NCBI GenBank assembly: GCA_903939515.1
Contig: CAJAHH010000125.1
Location: 1 to 64,000, forward strand
Direction of reading: 5' to 3'
From: an uncultured Verrucomicrobiota bacterium
Lineage (GTDB): Bacteria > Verrucomicrobiota > Verrucomicrobiia > Limisphaerales > UBA9464
DNA: 64,000 nt
Part shown: in pieces, positions 29,087 to 39,142 of the stretch
Layout of the letters: each line of letters starts with the position of its first letter
Numbering within the stretch: position 1 is the first letter of the stretch
Notes under the pieces: generated by a model
Told to the model about the DNA's origin: nothing
Seen by the model: only the letters and a program-made list of their open reading frames with translations
The model's database searches: none
Made by a program: the position numbers and the translations under genes

Positions 29087-29213
29087 TCGACTGAGGAATC
29101 CCTGCCACGGCCCTGTTACCGCGCTATGACGGCCACGCTATTTCTCTACGGGCGATGGATTCAAGCGTTCCCGCTGGCCAGCCGGCATCCGGCTCTTCAA
29201 TCATGCACCTACG

Positions 29214-30365
29214 ATGACCCCTTGGAGATGCCTGACCGCCTGCGTGTGGAGCCTGTCGTTGGGACTGACAGCGGCCGAACTGCACTTGTCCGCGCCACTC
29301 GATTATCAGGTCGTTCAACGACAAAGCATGAACCGAGGCACGGTCACTTTGATCGGGACCGATGGCTCGCTGGTCGATGGAGCGATTAGCCTGGAGACCC
29401 GATTTGTGGCCGACGGCCGTCCGAGCCCTTGGATCCGCCTAGATGCCCCTACAACGAAGGGACAATTCCGGTGCTCCGTGGAACTGCCCGCGGGCGGCTG
29501 GTTCCGGCTCGAGGTGCGCCAGCGGAGGGGCGACTCCGTGGTGGCCCAGACCCACATTGAACACTTGGGCATCGGCGAGGTGTTCGTGGTGACCGGACAG
29601 TCTAATTCGGCCAACCATGGCGAAGAACTCCAGCAACCCCAGTCCGGCCTAGTGACCACCTTCGACGGCACCCGCTGGCGTCTAGCCTTGGACCCCCAAC
29701 CCGGTGCCAGCGGCGGCGGCGGCAGCTTCCTGCCCCCCTTCGGCGATGCGCTGTCCCGACGGTTGGGCGTCCCGATCGGCGTCGTCTCCTGCGGCATCGG
29801 AGCCACCAGCGTTCGCGAGTGGCTGCCGAAGGGCTCCCGCTTTCCCAATCCACCGACCCTGACAAGCCGGGTCCGCCGGCTCGACTCCGGTGAGTGGGAA
29901 AGCGACGGCGCAGCCTTCGAAGGTCTGGTGGCTCGCATGACTCCTTTAGGTCCCGGCGGGTTCCGTGCGGTGCTCTGGCATCAGGGTGAGAGCGATGCCA
30001 ACCAGGCGGATGCCTCACGAACCCTCGCCGGCGGCCGCTACCGGGAATACCTGAGCACCGTGATCCAAGAATCCCGACGACGCATTGGCTGGGAGCCGCC
30101 GTGGTTCGTCGCGCAAGTCAGCTACCATGTGCCGGGCGATGAGGCCTCGGCCGACATCCGAGCGGCACAAGCTTCTCTTTGGCAGGAAGGCATCGCCCTC
30201 GAGGGGCCAGACTCCGACGCCCTCAAGGGCCCCCTGCGAGACTCGGGCGGCAAGGGTGTGCATTTCAGCGGGCCCGGCCTTCGCGAGCACGGCAAGCGCT
30301 GGGCCGACAAGGTGGGTGCCTGGATCGCTTCACCGGCGGCGCACCGGACCTCCACGACTCAATAG
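29214..30365 (+). CDS. Sialate O-acetylesterase-like SGNH/GDSL hydrolase
   Basis: VFVVTGQSNSANHGEE and AVLWHQGESDANQ catalytic blocks; signal peptide. Confidence 0.82.
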   Translation: MTPWRCLTACVWSLSLGLTAAELHLSAPLDYQVVQRQSMNRGTVTLIGTDGSLVDGAISLETRFVADGRPSPWIRLDAPTTKGQFRCSVELPAGGWFRLEVRQRRGDSVVAQTHIEHLGIGEVFVVTGQSNSANHGEELQQPQSGLVTTFDGTRWRLALDPQPGASGGGGSFLPPFGDALSRRLGVPIGVVSCGIGATSVREWLPKGSRFPNPPTLTSRVRRLDSGEWESDGAAFEGLVARMTPLGPGGFRAVLWHQGESDANQADASRTLAGGRYREYLSTVIQESRRRIGWEPPWFVAQVSYHVPGDEASADIRAAQASLWQEGIALEGPDSDALKGPLRDSGGKGVHFSGPGLREHGKRWADKVGAWIASPAAHRTSTTQ

Positions 30366-30648
30366 GCGATGGCTCAGCGCCAACATGAGCTAACCATGAG
30401 CCAACCCAGAGGCGACAGGCTTCACCGCCTGAAGTTTCGAAGACTCCTCGTCACCCCGAAAACGCGGCTCGAGGGTGTGGATATCCCGGTTGTTGGCCTG
30501 CTCCACACGCGGGACAGCATTGGGCGTCATCCGCAGCGCTACGAACTGCGAGGACCCTATTCCGCGACCGGAAGCTGGATTTTCCCAACGCGGGGGCCGG
30601 GAAGTTTTACTTGATGCTCAGGCAAACGCCTTGGGACAGTAACATCTC

Positions 30649-32262
<1,614 letters not shown>

Positions 32263-32424
32263 GGGCCCGCCCGAAAATTCCAAGAGGCTCTGTTTTCGCT
32301 AAAAATAGTCCCGGGCGAAGCCCGAGGAGGGAACCCTTCCCTTTCTCGGGCCTTGATCACCCAGCGACCAAAGAATTAGCAACCAAGGCCGTCGGCTAAG
32401 ACGCGGATCGGGTTTGGCCTGACT

Positions 32425-32500
32425 GGCCGGGGTGTGCTCTCGCGGAAGAAGAAACAGCCAGCACGACTCCTCCAATTGCATCGTTTCGGCTGAGGCATTT
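32425..32500 (-). repeat. Dispersed repeat family B, copy 1
   Basis: Minus strand gatgcaattggaggagtcgtgctggctgtttcttcttccgcgagagca, matched by gatgcgatgggatgaatcctgctttctgcatcttctttcgcgagagca near 40165-40215. Confidence 0.6.
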
Positions 32501-32577
32501 TGGGCACGTCTTGGGCACCTCTTGGGCACGACCCCGTACCTTCTGGACACAACCTCGTACCTCTTGGGCACGACCGC
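32498..32577 (-). repeat. Degenerate tandem repeat (21-bp and 11-bp units)
   Basis: Minus strand gtcgtgcccaagaggtacgag / gttgtgtccagaaggtacggg / gtcgtgcccaagaggt / gcccaagacgt / gcccaaaatgc. Confidence 0.7.
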
Positions 32578-32603
32578 GTTGGAGGAAACCCCAATCTGGA
32601 ATC

Positions 32604-33380
32604 TTAGAATCGGGTGTCTGCCTTCTTGAGGTTCAGTTCCCGGATCCAAATGTTGCGGTAGCGCACGTCGTGGCCTTCGTTCTGAAGCTTGAGCCCGCCG
32701 GGGGAATCGGTGATCCCCTTGCCGCCATCATTGCCGCCATCGATTCCGGAGTTAGCCCCGCCCCAGATTTGCTGGATGGTAATATTGGTGTGGACGAGTT
32801 GACCGTTGAAATACATGGAGACCAAGGGCTTCTCGACGAGCTTGCCCTCCTTGAAGCGGGCGGCTCGAAAGTTGATATCGTAGGCGTTCCACTTTCCGGT
32901 GCCATTGTAGGCGTGATAAGGTGAGGGCGTTTCGTTAATCACTGCGGCCATGCCGTGCGGGGTCTTGTCGCCATCGAGCACCTGAATCTCGTAACGGTTC
33001 TGCAAGTACACGCCGCTGTTTCCGTTGGGTTTTGCGATCCGGAACTCCACGTGCAGTCGGAAATCACGAAATTCTTGAACGGTCACCAGATCGGCCGTGC
33101 CGAACTTGCCGCCGTCGGAGACCCGGTCATCGGTCATCATCACTGTGCCGCCATCCACGGGGTCTTCGACGATGGGCCACTTGATCGGCAGCGAGGACTT
33201 GAAGCCGGGTCCCTTCCAGTAGGTCCACTTGGAATGGAGCATTTCCTTGGACCCATCAAAAAGCACTTGCGCGCCCTTCTCAGGTTTGGCTCCCACGCCG
33301 ACATGGGGCGAAGCAGCCCAGGCACCTGCGGCCGAGGCGAAGGTGAGGGCGAGGACGGTAAGGGTTTTTAGGGCATTCAT
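32604..33380 (-). CDS. DUF1080 (3-keto-disaccharide hydrolase-type) secreted protein
   Basis: LFDGSKEMLHSKWTYWKG, FRDFRLHVEFRIAKPNGNSGVYLQNRYEIQVLD, NIWIREL; signal peptide after ATG at 33380. Confidence 0.9.
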   Translation of the reverse strand: MNALKTLTVLALTFASAAGAWAASPHVGVGAKPEKGAQVLFDGSKEMLHSKWTYWKGPGFKSSLPIKWPIVEDPVDGGTVMMTDDRVSDGGKFGTADLVTVQEFRDFRLHVEFRIAKPNGNSGVYLQNRYEIQVLDGDKTPHGMAAVINETPSPYHAYNGTGKWNAYDINFRAARFKEGKLVEKPLVSMYFNGQLVHTNITIQQIWGGANSGIDGGNDGGKGITDSPGGLKLQNEGHDVRYRNIWIRELNLKKADTRF

Positions 33381-33510
33381 GGTGGGAGAAATCAGTACGA
33401 AACCCTCTGCCGCAGAATGGGCCAGAGTCAACCGAACGATTACTGGACACGCCGCAAGAAACCGACCGCGCCTTGCGTGCGGCCCGGTTGGTCGCACACT
33501 AAGTCTTGTT

Positions 33511-34350
33511 ATGGGTGATTTTTCGGAGGCTGCACTGGTGCTGCTAGGACATGGATCAACGGTGAACGCCGACTCGGCGGCCCCGACTCATCAACATGCC
33601 GAGGAGTTGCGTCGGCGCGGGGTCTTCGCCCAGGTGCTGACTGGCTTCTGGAAGGAGCACCCGGCTTTTTCCGGGGTGCTGCGCGGAGTCTATGCTCCGC
33701 GGGTGTTCGTGGTTCCGTTATTCATCAGCGAGGGCTACTTCACCGAAGAGGTGATTCCGCGCGAACTCGGTTTGGCTGAGCGCGGTCAGACGCTCTTTCC
33801 GAAGGTCCAAGAGAGGAATGGTCGCCAGATTCATTACTGTGGCCCCGTGGGTACCCACGCTCGCATGACGGAGGTGATCTTGGCTCGGGCCCAAGAGGCG
33901 GTGGGTTCCGGCCCGGAGGTGCCCTCCCTGTCCGAGAGTTCTCTGTTCATCGCCGGGCATGGCACGAGCAATAACGAGAACTCGCGACGCGCGATCGAGG
34001 ACCAGGTGCTGCTTATACGGAAACGAGGGCTCTACCGGGATGTCCATCCGATCTTCATGGAAGAAGATCCCCGCATCGCTGATGCCTACACTCTGGGCGA
34101 GACAGATAATCTCATCGTGGTGCCCTTCTTCATCAGCGATGGCCTGCACAGTTACGAGGACATCCCGGTCATGCTGGGGGCCTCGGCCGAATCGGTGCAG
34201 GAACGCTTCCGGCGCGGAGAGCCCACGTGGATCAATCCCACCACTATCCACGGCAAGCGGGTCTGGTACGGTCGTAGCATCGGAACTGCCCCCATGCTGG
34301 CCGACGTGGTGATGGACCGGGTACGCGAGAGTGCTGCAACGGTGTTGTGA
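33511..34350 (+). CDS. CbiX/sirohydrochlorin-chelatase-like protein with two CbiX-type halves
   Basis: ALVLLGHGSTVNADSAAPTHQHAEELRRRG...VFVVPLFISEGYFTEEVIPRELG and LFIAGHGTSNNENSRRAIEDQVLLIRKRG...LIVVPFFISDGLHSYEDIP; ATG at 33511. Confidence 0.8.
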   Translation: MGDFSEAALVLLGHGSTVNADSAAPTHQHAEELRRRGVFAQVLTGFWKEHPAFSGVLRGVYAPRVFVVPLFISEGYFTEEVIPRELGLAERGQTLFPKVQERNGRQIHYCGPVGTHARMTEVILARAQEAVGSGPEVPSLSESSLFIAGHGTSNNENSRRAIEDQVLLIRKRGLYRDVHPIFMEEDPRIADAYTLGETDNLIVVPFFISDGLHSYEDIPVMLGASAESVQERFRRGEPTWINPTTIHGKRVWYGRSIGTAPMLADVVMDRVRESAATVL

Positions 34351-34427
34351 GGCTCGCAATTTGGGGGATTGCCCGATGGGTCTTCCCCTTTTGCCTAGTG
34401 CAGCGAGTAGATTACCTTCAAGCCCGC

Positions 34428-35366
34428 ATGAAGAGGTTTCCTTGGTTAAGGTCGGTATTCCTCGCTGCAGCCCTCGCTCTTGGCGGGGTTGGCTGCACGC
34501 CGGCGGCCCCCGCCACGGCGGGCGGTGGTTCTGCGGCTGAAGAAACACCGCGTGAGTATTCCGTCCGCGGGGTAATACGGCGGGTGGAGCCTGAGCGGCG
34601 TTCGGTGGTGGTGAAGCACGAGGAGATTCCCGGGTTCATGCCGGCCATGACTATGCCCTTCGATGTGAAGGAGCCGAAGGAACTCAACGGGCTCAAACCC
34701 GGTGACCGGATCGCCTTCCGCATGCTAGTTACCACCAATGATGGGTGGATCGACCGCATCCACGTCGTGGGCTCCGACACCAATGCCGTGGCCACTCCCT
34801 CGCCGGTGCGCATTACCTCTTCCGTGCCTTTGTTGGAGGCGGGATCGCTGTTGCCGGACTACACGCTCACCAATGAGTTGGGGAGGGTAATCCGTTTGTC
34901 AGAGTTTCGGGGGCAAGTGTTGGCCTTCACGTTCATTTTCACTCGTTGCCCTTATCCTGATTTCTGCCCGCGGATGACGGACCTTTTTGCTCAAGCGCAG
35001 AAGAGCCTAGCGGGCCAGCCCGACGCGCCGAAGAACGTGAAGTTTCTGTCTATCTCGTTCGATCCGGAGCACGACACTCCGGAACTCCTGCGAGCTTATG
35101 CGGAGCGCCACAATTACAATCCATCCCATTGGACGTTGGCGACGGGTGCCTGGGATCAGCTCGAGCCGCTGACCGGCCATTTTGGTCTGCTCTTCGGGCG
35201 TGATGTGCCGCCCGAGAAGATGGAGCATAATTTGCGCACTGTGGTGGTTCGGCCTTCAGGGAAGATCCAGGCGATCCTTCCGAGCAATGAGTGGCAGTCG
35301 GAAGATCTGATCCGGGAAATTCGGGCCGCGGCCGCGGAACCGACGACGCCGGCCCAGGGACGGTAA
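34428..35366 (+). CDS. SCO1/SenC-family protein fused to an N-terminal CusF-like copper-binding domain
   Basis: YSVRGVIRRVEPERRSVVVKHEEIPGFMPAMTMPFDVKE (CusF_Ec-like); SCO domain FTFIFTRCPYPDFCPRMTDLF...FLSISFDPEHDTPELLRAYAERH; lipoprotein-like signal GGVGC. Confidence 0.85.
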   Translation: MKRFPWLRSVFLAAALALGGVGCTPAAPATAGGGSAAEETPREYSVRGVIRRVEPERRSVVVKHEEIPGFMPAMTMPFDVKEPKELNGLKPGDRIAFRMLVTTNDGWIDRIHVVGSDTNAVATPSPVRITSSVPLLEAGSLLPDYTLTNELGRVIRLSEFRGQVLAFTFIFTRCPYPDFCPRMTDLFAQAQKSLAGQPDAPKNVKFLSISFDPEHDTPELLRAYAERHNYNPSHWTLATGAWDQLEPLTGHFGLLFGRDVPPEKMEHNLRTVVVRPSGKIQAILPSNEWQSEDLIREIRAAAAEPTTPAQGR

Positions 35367-35484
35367 GCCCTTGATGCGCCAGGGTGCGGTTAAACTTCCG
35401 CTGAAGCCGGGACGGGATTGGGAGCCGGGGAGGTCGTGGGCCGGGTGGTTTCAGGCGGTAGGCTGGCTCTTCGGTGGATGCTCC

Positions 35485-35591
35485 GCGGGATCAATCCTGC
35501 GCTCGCAGGGAGACTCGTTGACTGATGACTTCGCGCTGCGCGCGAGGGGCTTTGTTGTTCGCCTCCTACGCTCGCTCCAGATCGGTCCCGC
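35485..35591 (-). repeat. Dispersed repeat family A, copy 4 (reverse orientation)
   Basis: Reverse complement reads gcgggaccgatctGGAGCGAGCGTAGGAGGCGaacaacaaagCCCCTCGCGCGCAGCGCGAAgtc...CTGCGAGCGCAGGATTGATCCCGC. Confidence 0.82.
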
Positions 35592-35614
35592 TGTGCATCG
35601 GTTTACTCTGCAGT

Positions 35615-35712
35615 CCTCTGATCCCTGACTTCTAACTTCTGAACCCTAACCTCTAACCCCTGACCCCTGACCCCTGACCCCTGACACCTGATCTCTGTCC
35701 CCTGACCTCTGT
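35615..35712. repeat. Heptanucleotide tandem array, 14 in-phase units, consensus CCCCTGA (TCAGGGG on minus)
   Basis: CCTCTGA TCCCTGA CTTCTAA CTTCTGA ACCCTAA CCTCTAA CCCCTGA x4 CACCTGA TCTCTGT CCCCTGA CCTCTGT; no phase slip over 98 bp. Confidence 0.93.
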
Positions 35713-35806
35713 CACTGGCGCTATTGGGGCGAATCCGTCTGGGGAGTTCGGGAGGGCTCCGATTTGGAACCCTCCCGGGAGAACGATTTCAACCGATGAT
35801 GGTGGA

Positions 35807-36694
35807 CTACTTTTTCTTGCCGAACTTCTTGGCGGCAGGGGCCTTGAGGCGCTTGAACTCTTTTGTGAGGTTGGTCAACGAGGACTCAATTCCCATTCGC
35901 TCCAGGGAACTGGCTCCGACGAAGCCTACGACATCGGTGTTCTTCATCACGCGATCGGCGTCGGCGGGTGTGTTAATGGGGCCGCCATGGCACAGGAAGA
36001 AGATGTCTTTCCGGACTCGGGAGGCGGCGTCGATGATTTCCTGGGTCCGCTGGAGGGTGAAGTCCCAACTCACTACGGCGTTCTGGACGCCGATGCTGCC
36101 GCCGACGGTCGTTCCGACGTGGGCGATGATGGCGTCAGCCCCGGACTTGGCCATTTCCACGGCTTCTTCAGGGGTGCCGACATAGACGATGGAAAAGAGG
36201 TCCATTTTCCGGGCGAGGGCGACCATTTCATATTCCTTCTTCACGCTCATGCCGGTCTCTTCGAGCACGCCCCGAAAATGGCCATCGATGATGGTGTGGG
36301 TGGGGAAGTTGTTCACGCCGCTGAAACCCATCTCTTTGACCTTGCCCAACCAGTGCCACATGCGGCGGCGGGGATCGGTGGCGTGGACGCCGCAGATGAC
36401 GGGCACTTCTTCGACGACTGGAAGCACTTCGTACTCTCCGATCTCCATGGCGATGGCATTGGCGTCGCCGTAAGCCATCATGCCGCAGGTGGATCCGTGG
36501 CCCATCATGCGGAAGCGGCCGGAGTTATAGATGATGATGAGGTCGGCGCCGCCCTTCTCGATGAATTTGGCGCTAATGCCCGCGCCAGCGCCGGCGGCGA
36601 TGACGGCGTCGCCTTTCTTGATGGTGTCCATCAAGCGCTCGCGGACTTCTTTGCGGGTGTAAGGATTTCCTTTGCCGGTCCAGGGATTGGGCAT
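35807..36694 (-). CDS. Phosphoenolpyruvate hydrolase-family TIM-barrel protein (PF09370-type)
   Basis: GDAVIAAGAGAGISAKFIEKGGADLIIIYNSGRFRMMGHGSTCGMMAYGDANAI, FSGVNNFPTHTIIDGHFRGVLEETGM, GADAIIAHVGTTVGGSIG; ATG at 36694. Confidence 0.88.
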   Translation of the reverse strand: MPNPWTGKGNPYTRKEVRERLMDTIKKGDAVIAAGAGAGISAKFIEKGGADLIIIYNSGRFRMMGHGSTCGMMAYGDANAIAMEIGEYEVLPVVEEVPVICGVHATDPRRRMWHWLGKVKEMGFSGVNNFPTHTIIDGHFRGVLEETGMSVKKEYEMVALARKMDLFSIVYVGTPEEAVEMAKSGADAIIAHVGTTVGGSIGVQNAVVSWDFTLQRTQEIIDAASRVRKDIFFLCHGGPINTPADADRVMKNTDVVGFVGASSLERMGIESSLTNLTKEFKRLKAPAAKKFGKKK

Positions 36695-36841
36695 GTTCTT
36701 AAAACGAAAACAGTTGGAACTTAACGAAGCCATTGAAGCGCTCCAGCGTCAATCTTGGCCATGCTGCGGAGGCACGCTTGCCTACTCCGAAACCAACGAT
36801 GCGCTCGCGCTCGAGGCCGGCCCGGTCCAGGGTTTCCAACG

Positions 36842-37303
36842 ATGAGCCGCATCGAATCCAAACTGGCCGAACTCGGCATTGCCCTACCCACTCCGCCGCC
36901 ACCAGGCGGGAACTACCTGCCCTTTCGTATCGAGGGCAAGACGTTGTATTTACCCGGGGCGATCGCTAGCCGGGAAGGGAAGGTTCAATACGCCGGCAAG
37001 GTGGGTGAGAATCTCACGATCGAAGAGGGCTATGAGGCGGCCAAGTTGTGCGCGCTCAATTTGCTGGCCTGCGCAAAACTAGGCCTGGGCGATCTAGATC
37101 GCATCGACCACGTGATTTCCGTCAGCGGCTACGTCAATTGCGTGGCCGGATTCCCGGACAGCCCCAAGGTGATTAACGGGGCCAGCGATTTACTGGTGGC
37201 CTTGCTCGGAGACGATGGGCGGCATGTTCGGGCCGCGGTCGGCGTGGCGGGTCTGCCGGTCAACTCCGCGACCGAGGTGCAAATGATCGTGGCCCTGAGG
37301 TGA
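36842..37303 (+). CDS. RidA/YjgF family protein
   Basis: GNYLPFRIEGKTLYLPGAIASREG...VSVSGYVNCVAGFPDSPKVINGASDLLVALLGDDGRHVRAAVGVAGLPVNSATEVQMIVAL. Confidence 0.9.
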   Translation: MSRIESKLAELGIALPTPPPPGGNYLPFRIEGKTLYLPGAIASREGKVQYAGKVGENLTIEEGYEAAKLCALNLLACAKLGLGDLDRIDHVISVSGYVNCVAGFPDSPKVINGASDLLVALLGDDGRHVRAAVGVAGLPVNSATEVQMIVALR

Positions 37304-37382
37304 AGGGGGCGGGCTCAGAAAGAGGTAACTCCTCTCTGTGGGTGCGCAGACTTCCCGGGTCGATGGATCTGCGCAGAACCAT

Positions 37383-38906
37383 TTAGCGCGGGAAGTGTTC
37401 GGCCAGCGAGATGGCCTTCCGCATGGCCTTCGACTTGTTGATCGTTTCGTCGAATTCAGCCTCGGGATCGGAGTCGTTGACCCAACCGCCACCGGCTTGG
37501 ACATAGGCCATTCCGTCCTTCACTAGTGCCGTGCGAATGGTGATGCAGTGGTCGGCATTGCCATTGAACCCGAAGTAGCCCACGCAGCCGCCATAGGGCC
37601 CACGGGTGGTGCCTTCGAGTTCTGAGATGATTTGCATGGCCCGGACCTTGGGTGCGCCGCTGAGGGTGCCGGCCGGGAAGGTGGTTCGCATCAAGTCGAA
37701 GGCCGTGCGCTCGGGCGAGAGTTGGCCGTTCACCTGAGAGACGATGTGCATCACGTGGCTGTAGCGCTCGATGACCATCAGGTCTCGGACGGCCACGCTG
37801 CCATACTCGCAGACTCGACCAATGTCGTTACGGGCCAAGTCTACAAGCATTACGTGCTCGGCGCGCTCCTTGGGATCGGCCAGAAGCTCCTGCTCCAAGG
37901 CCAGGTCTTCCGCCTCATTGGCCCCGCGGCGGCGCGTGCCAGCGATGGGTCGGATTTCCACGGCACGCTCTTCGCAACGCACATGCAATTCGGGCGAGGC
38001 CCCGACCAATGCGAAGCCCTCTAGCTCCAAAAGGAACATGTAGGGCGAGGGATTGATGGAGCGCACGGCTCGATAAATCTCCATGGGCGAGGCTTTTACC
38101 GGGGCGCTGAACCGCTGGGAGCCCACGATCTGGATGATGTCGCCAGAACGGATAAACTCTTTGGATCGGACCACGTTGGCCAGGAACTGCTCACGCGGGG
38201 TGTTGGAAACAAAGGGAGCGTCGGGAACTTGGGTCTCCAGGGTCACCGGGCGGCTCGGGAGGGGTTGCTCCAGCAGGGCCACCAGGCGATCGATCTCGGA
38301 GACCGCATCCTCATAGGCGACGTCCGGATCACCGCCAGGGGGCACCACGGCATGCACAATCACTGTCAACGTCTGAGCCACGCGATCAAACACGAGGACC
38401 TGGTCGGCGATCAAAAAATACAGCGTGGGAGTCCCTAACTCATCTTTCGCCGGGCGCGGCACCACCGGTTCCACATCATGGATGAACTCGTAGCCCAAGA
38501 ATCCCACCGCACCGCCAGTGAAGCGGGGCATGCCGGGAACCGGCACGGGAACGAAGCCTGAAAGCACTGCCTCAACCACCTGAAGCCCGTCGCGAACGAC
38601 CTTCTCGCCGGGTTGACCCGGAGTGGGCGAGACGCGGTAGGTTTCGATCACCCGACCGTGTTCCAGGATCTCTACCCGAGCACCAATTTGGCGGATCACC
38701 GAACGGGGACCACAGCCAACAAAGGAATAGCGGCCCAAGTGCTCACCCCCCTCGACGGACTCGAAGAGGAACGATTCTCCCTGCCCTCGCAGTTTCTGGT
38801 AGGCGGACAAGGGTGTTTCAAAATCCGCGAGCAGGCGACGGGCCACCGGGATGCAATTGCCCCGGCGGGCCAGCACCGCGAACTCTTCTCGGGTCGGCGT
38901 GTCCAT
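37383..38906 (-). CDS. trpE: Anthranilate synthase component I
   Basis: IQIVGSQRFSAPV, EIRPIAGTRRRG, HVMLVDLARNDIGRVCEYGSV, TFPAGTLSGAPKVRAMQIISELE, GPYGGCVGYFGFNG. Confidence 0.95.
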   Translation of the reverse strand: MDTPTREEFAVLARRGNCIPVARRLLADFETPLSAYQKLRGQGESFLFESVEGGEHLGRYSFVGCGPRSVIRQIGARVEILEHGRVIETYRVSPTPGQPGEKVVRDGLQVVEAVLSGFVPVPVPGMPRFTGGAVGFLGYEFIHDVEPVVPRPAKDELGTPTLYFLIADQVLVFDRVAQTLTVIVHAVVPPGGDPDVAYEDAVSEIDRLVALLEQPLPSRPVTLETQVPDAPFVSNTPREQFLANVVRSKEFIRSGDIIQIVGSQRFSAPVKASPMEIYRAVRSINPSPYMFLLELEGFALVGASPELHVRCEERAVEIRPIAGTRRRGANEAEDLALEQELLADPKERAEHVMLVDLARNDIGRVCEYGSVAVRDLMVIERYSHVMHIVSQVNGQLSPERTAFDLMRTTFPAGTLSGAPKVRAMQIISELEGTTRGPYGGCVGYFGFNGNADHCITIRTALVKDGMAYVQAGGGWVNDSDPEAEFDETINKSKAMRKAISLAEHFPR

Positions 38907-39071
38907 GACGGAACCGATGATAAGCCGAAACCCCGGTAGACCAGAAGCCCGAAGCGCGGGCGTCCAGCAGGTCGAGCGGGCGTCCTCATCGGAGATTTAG
39001 AAGCGGAGTTTCGCTGGCCTTGGAGCGGGTGACGGGCACTGGGCTAGGTGGGATCGAATAGAGAAGGGATC

Positions 39072-39089
39072 TCCGTCCCGCCGGACGGA
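39072..39089. promoter_or_regulatory. Perfect inverted repeat in the trpE/wecG divergent intergenic region (role unknown)
   Basis: tccgtcc-cgcc-ggacgga, 7-bp perfect stem, 4-nt loop. Confidence 0.4.
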
Positions 39090-39142
39090 ACTCACCGAAA
39101 CTGCTCGCGCTGGGCAAAAACCTTGGATTGGCTCAGTCGCAC

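Noticed and set aside
35615-35712. CRISPR array
   Set aside because: Contiguous 7-bp units without spacers; not repeat-spacer organisation.
35615-35712. Telomere-like repeat or linear replicon end
   Set aside because: TTAGGG-like units occur only as degenerate variants of TCAGGGG, inside a chromosome with genes on both sides.
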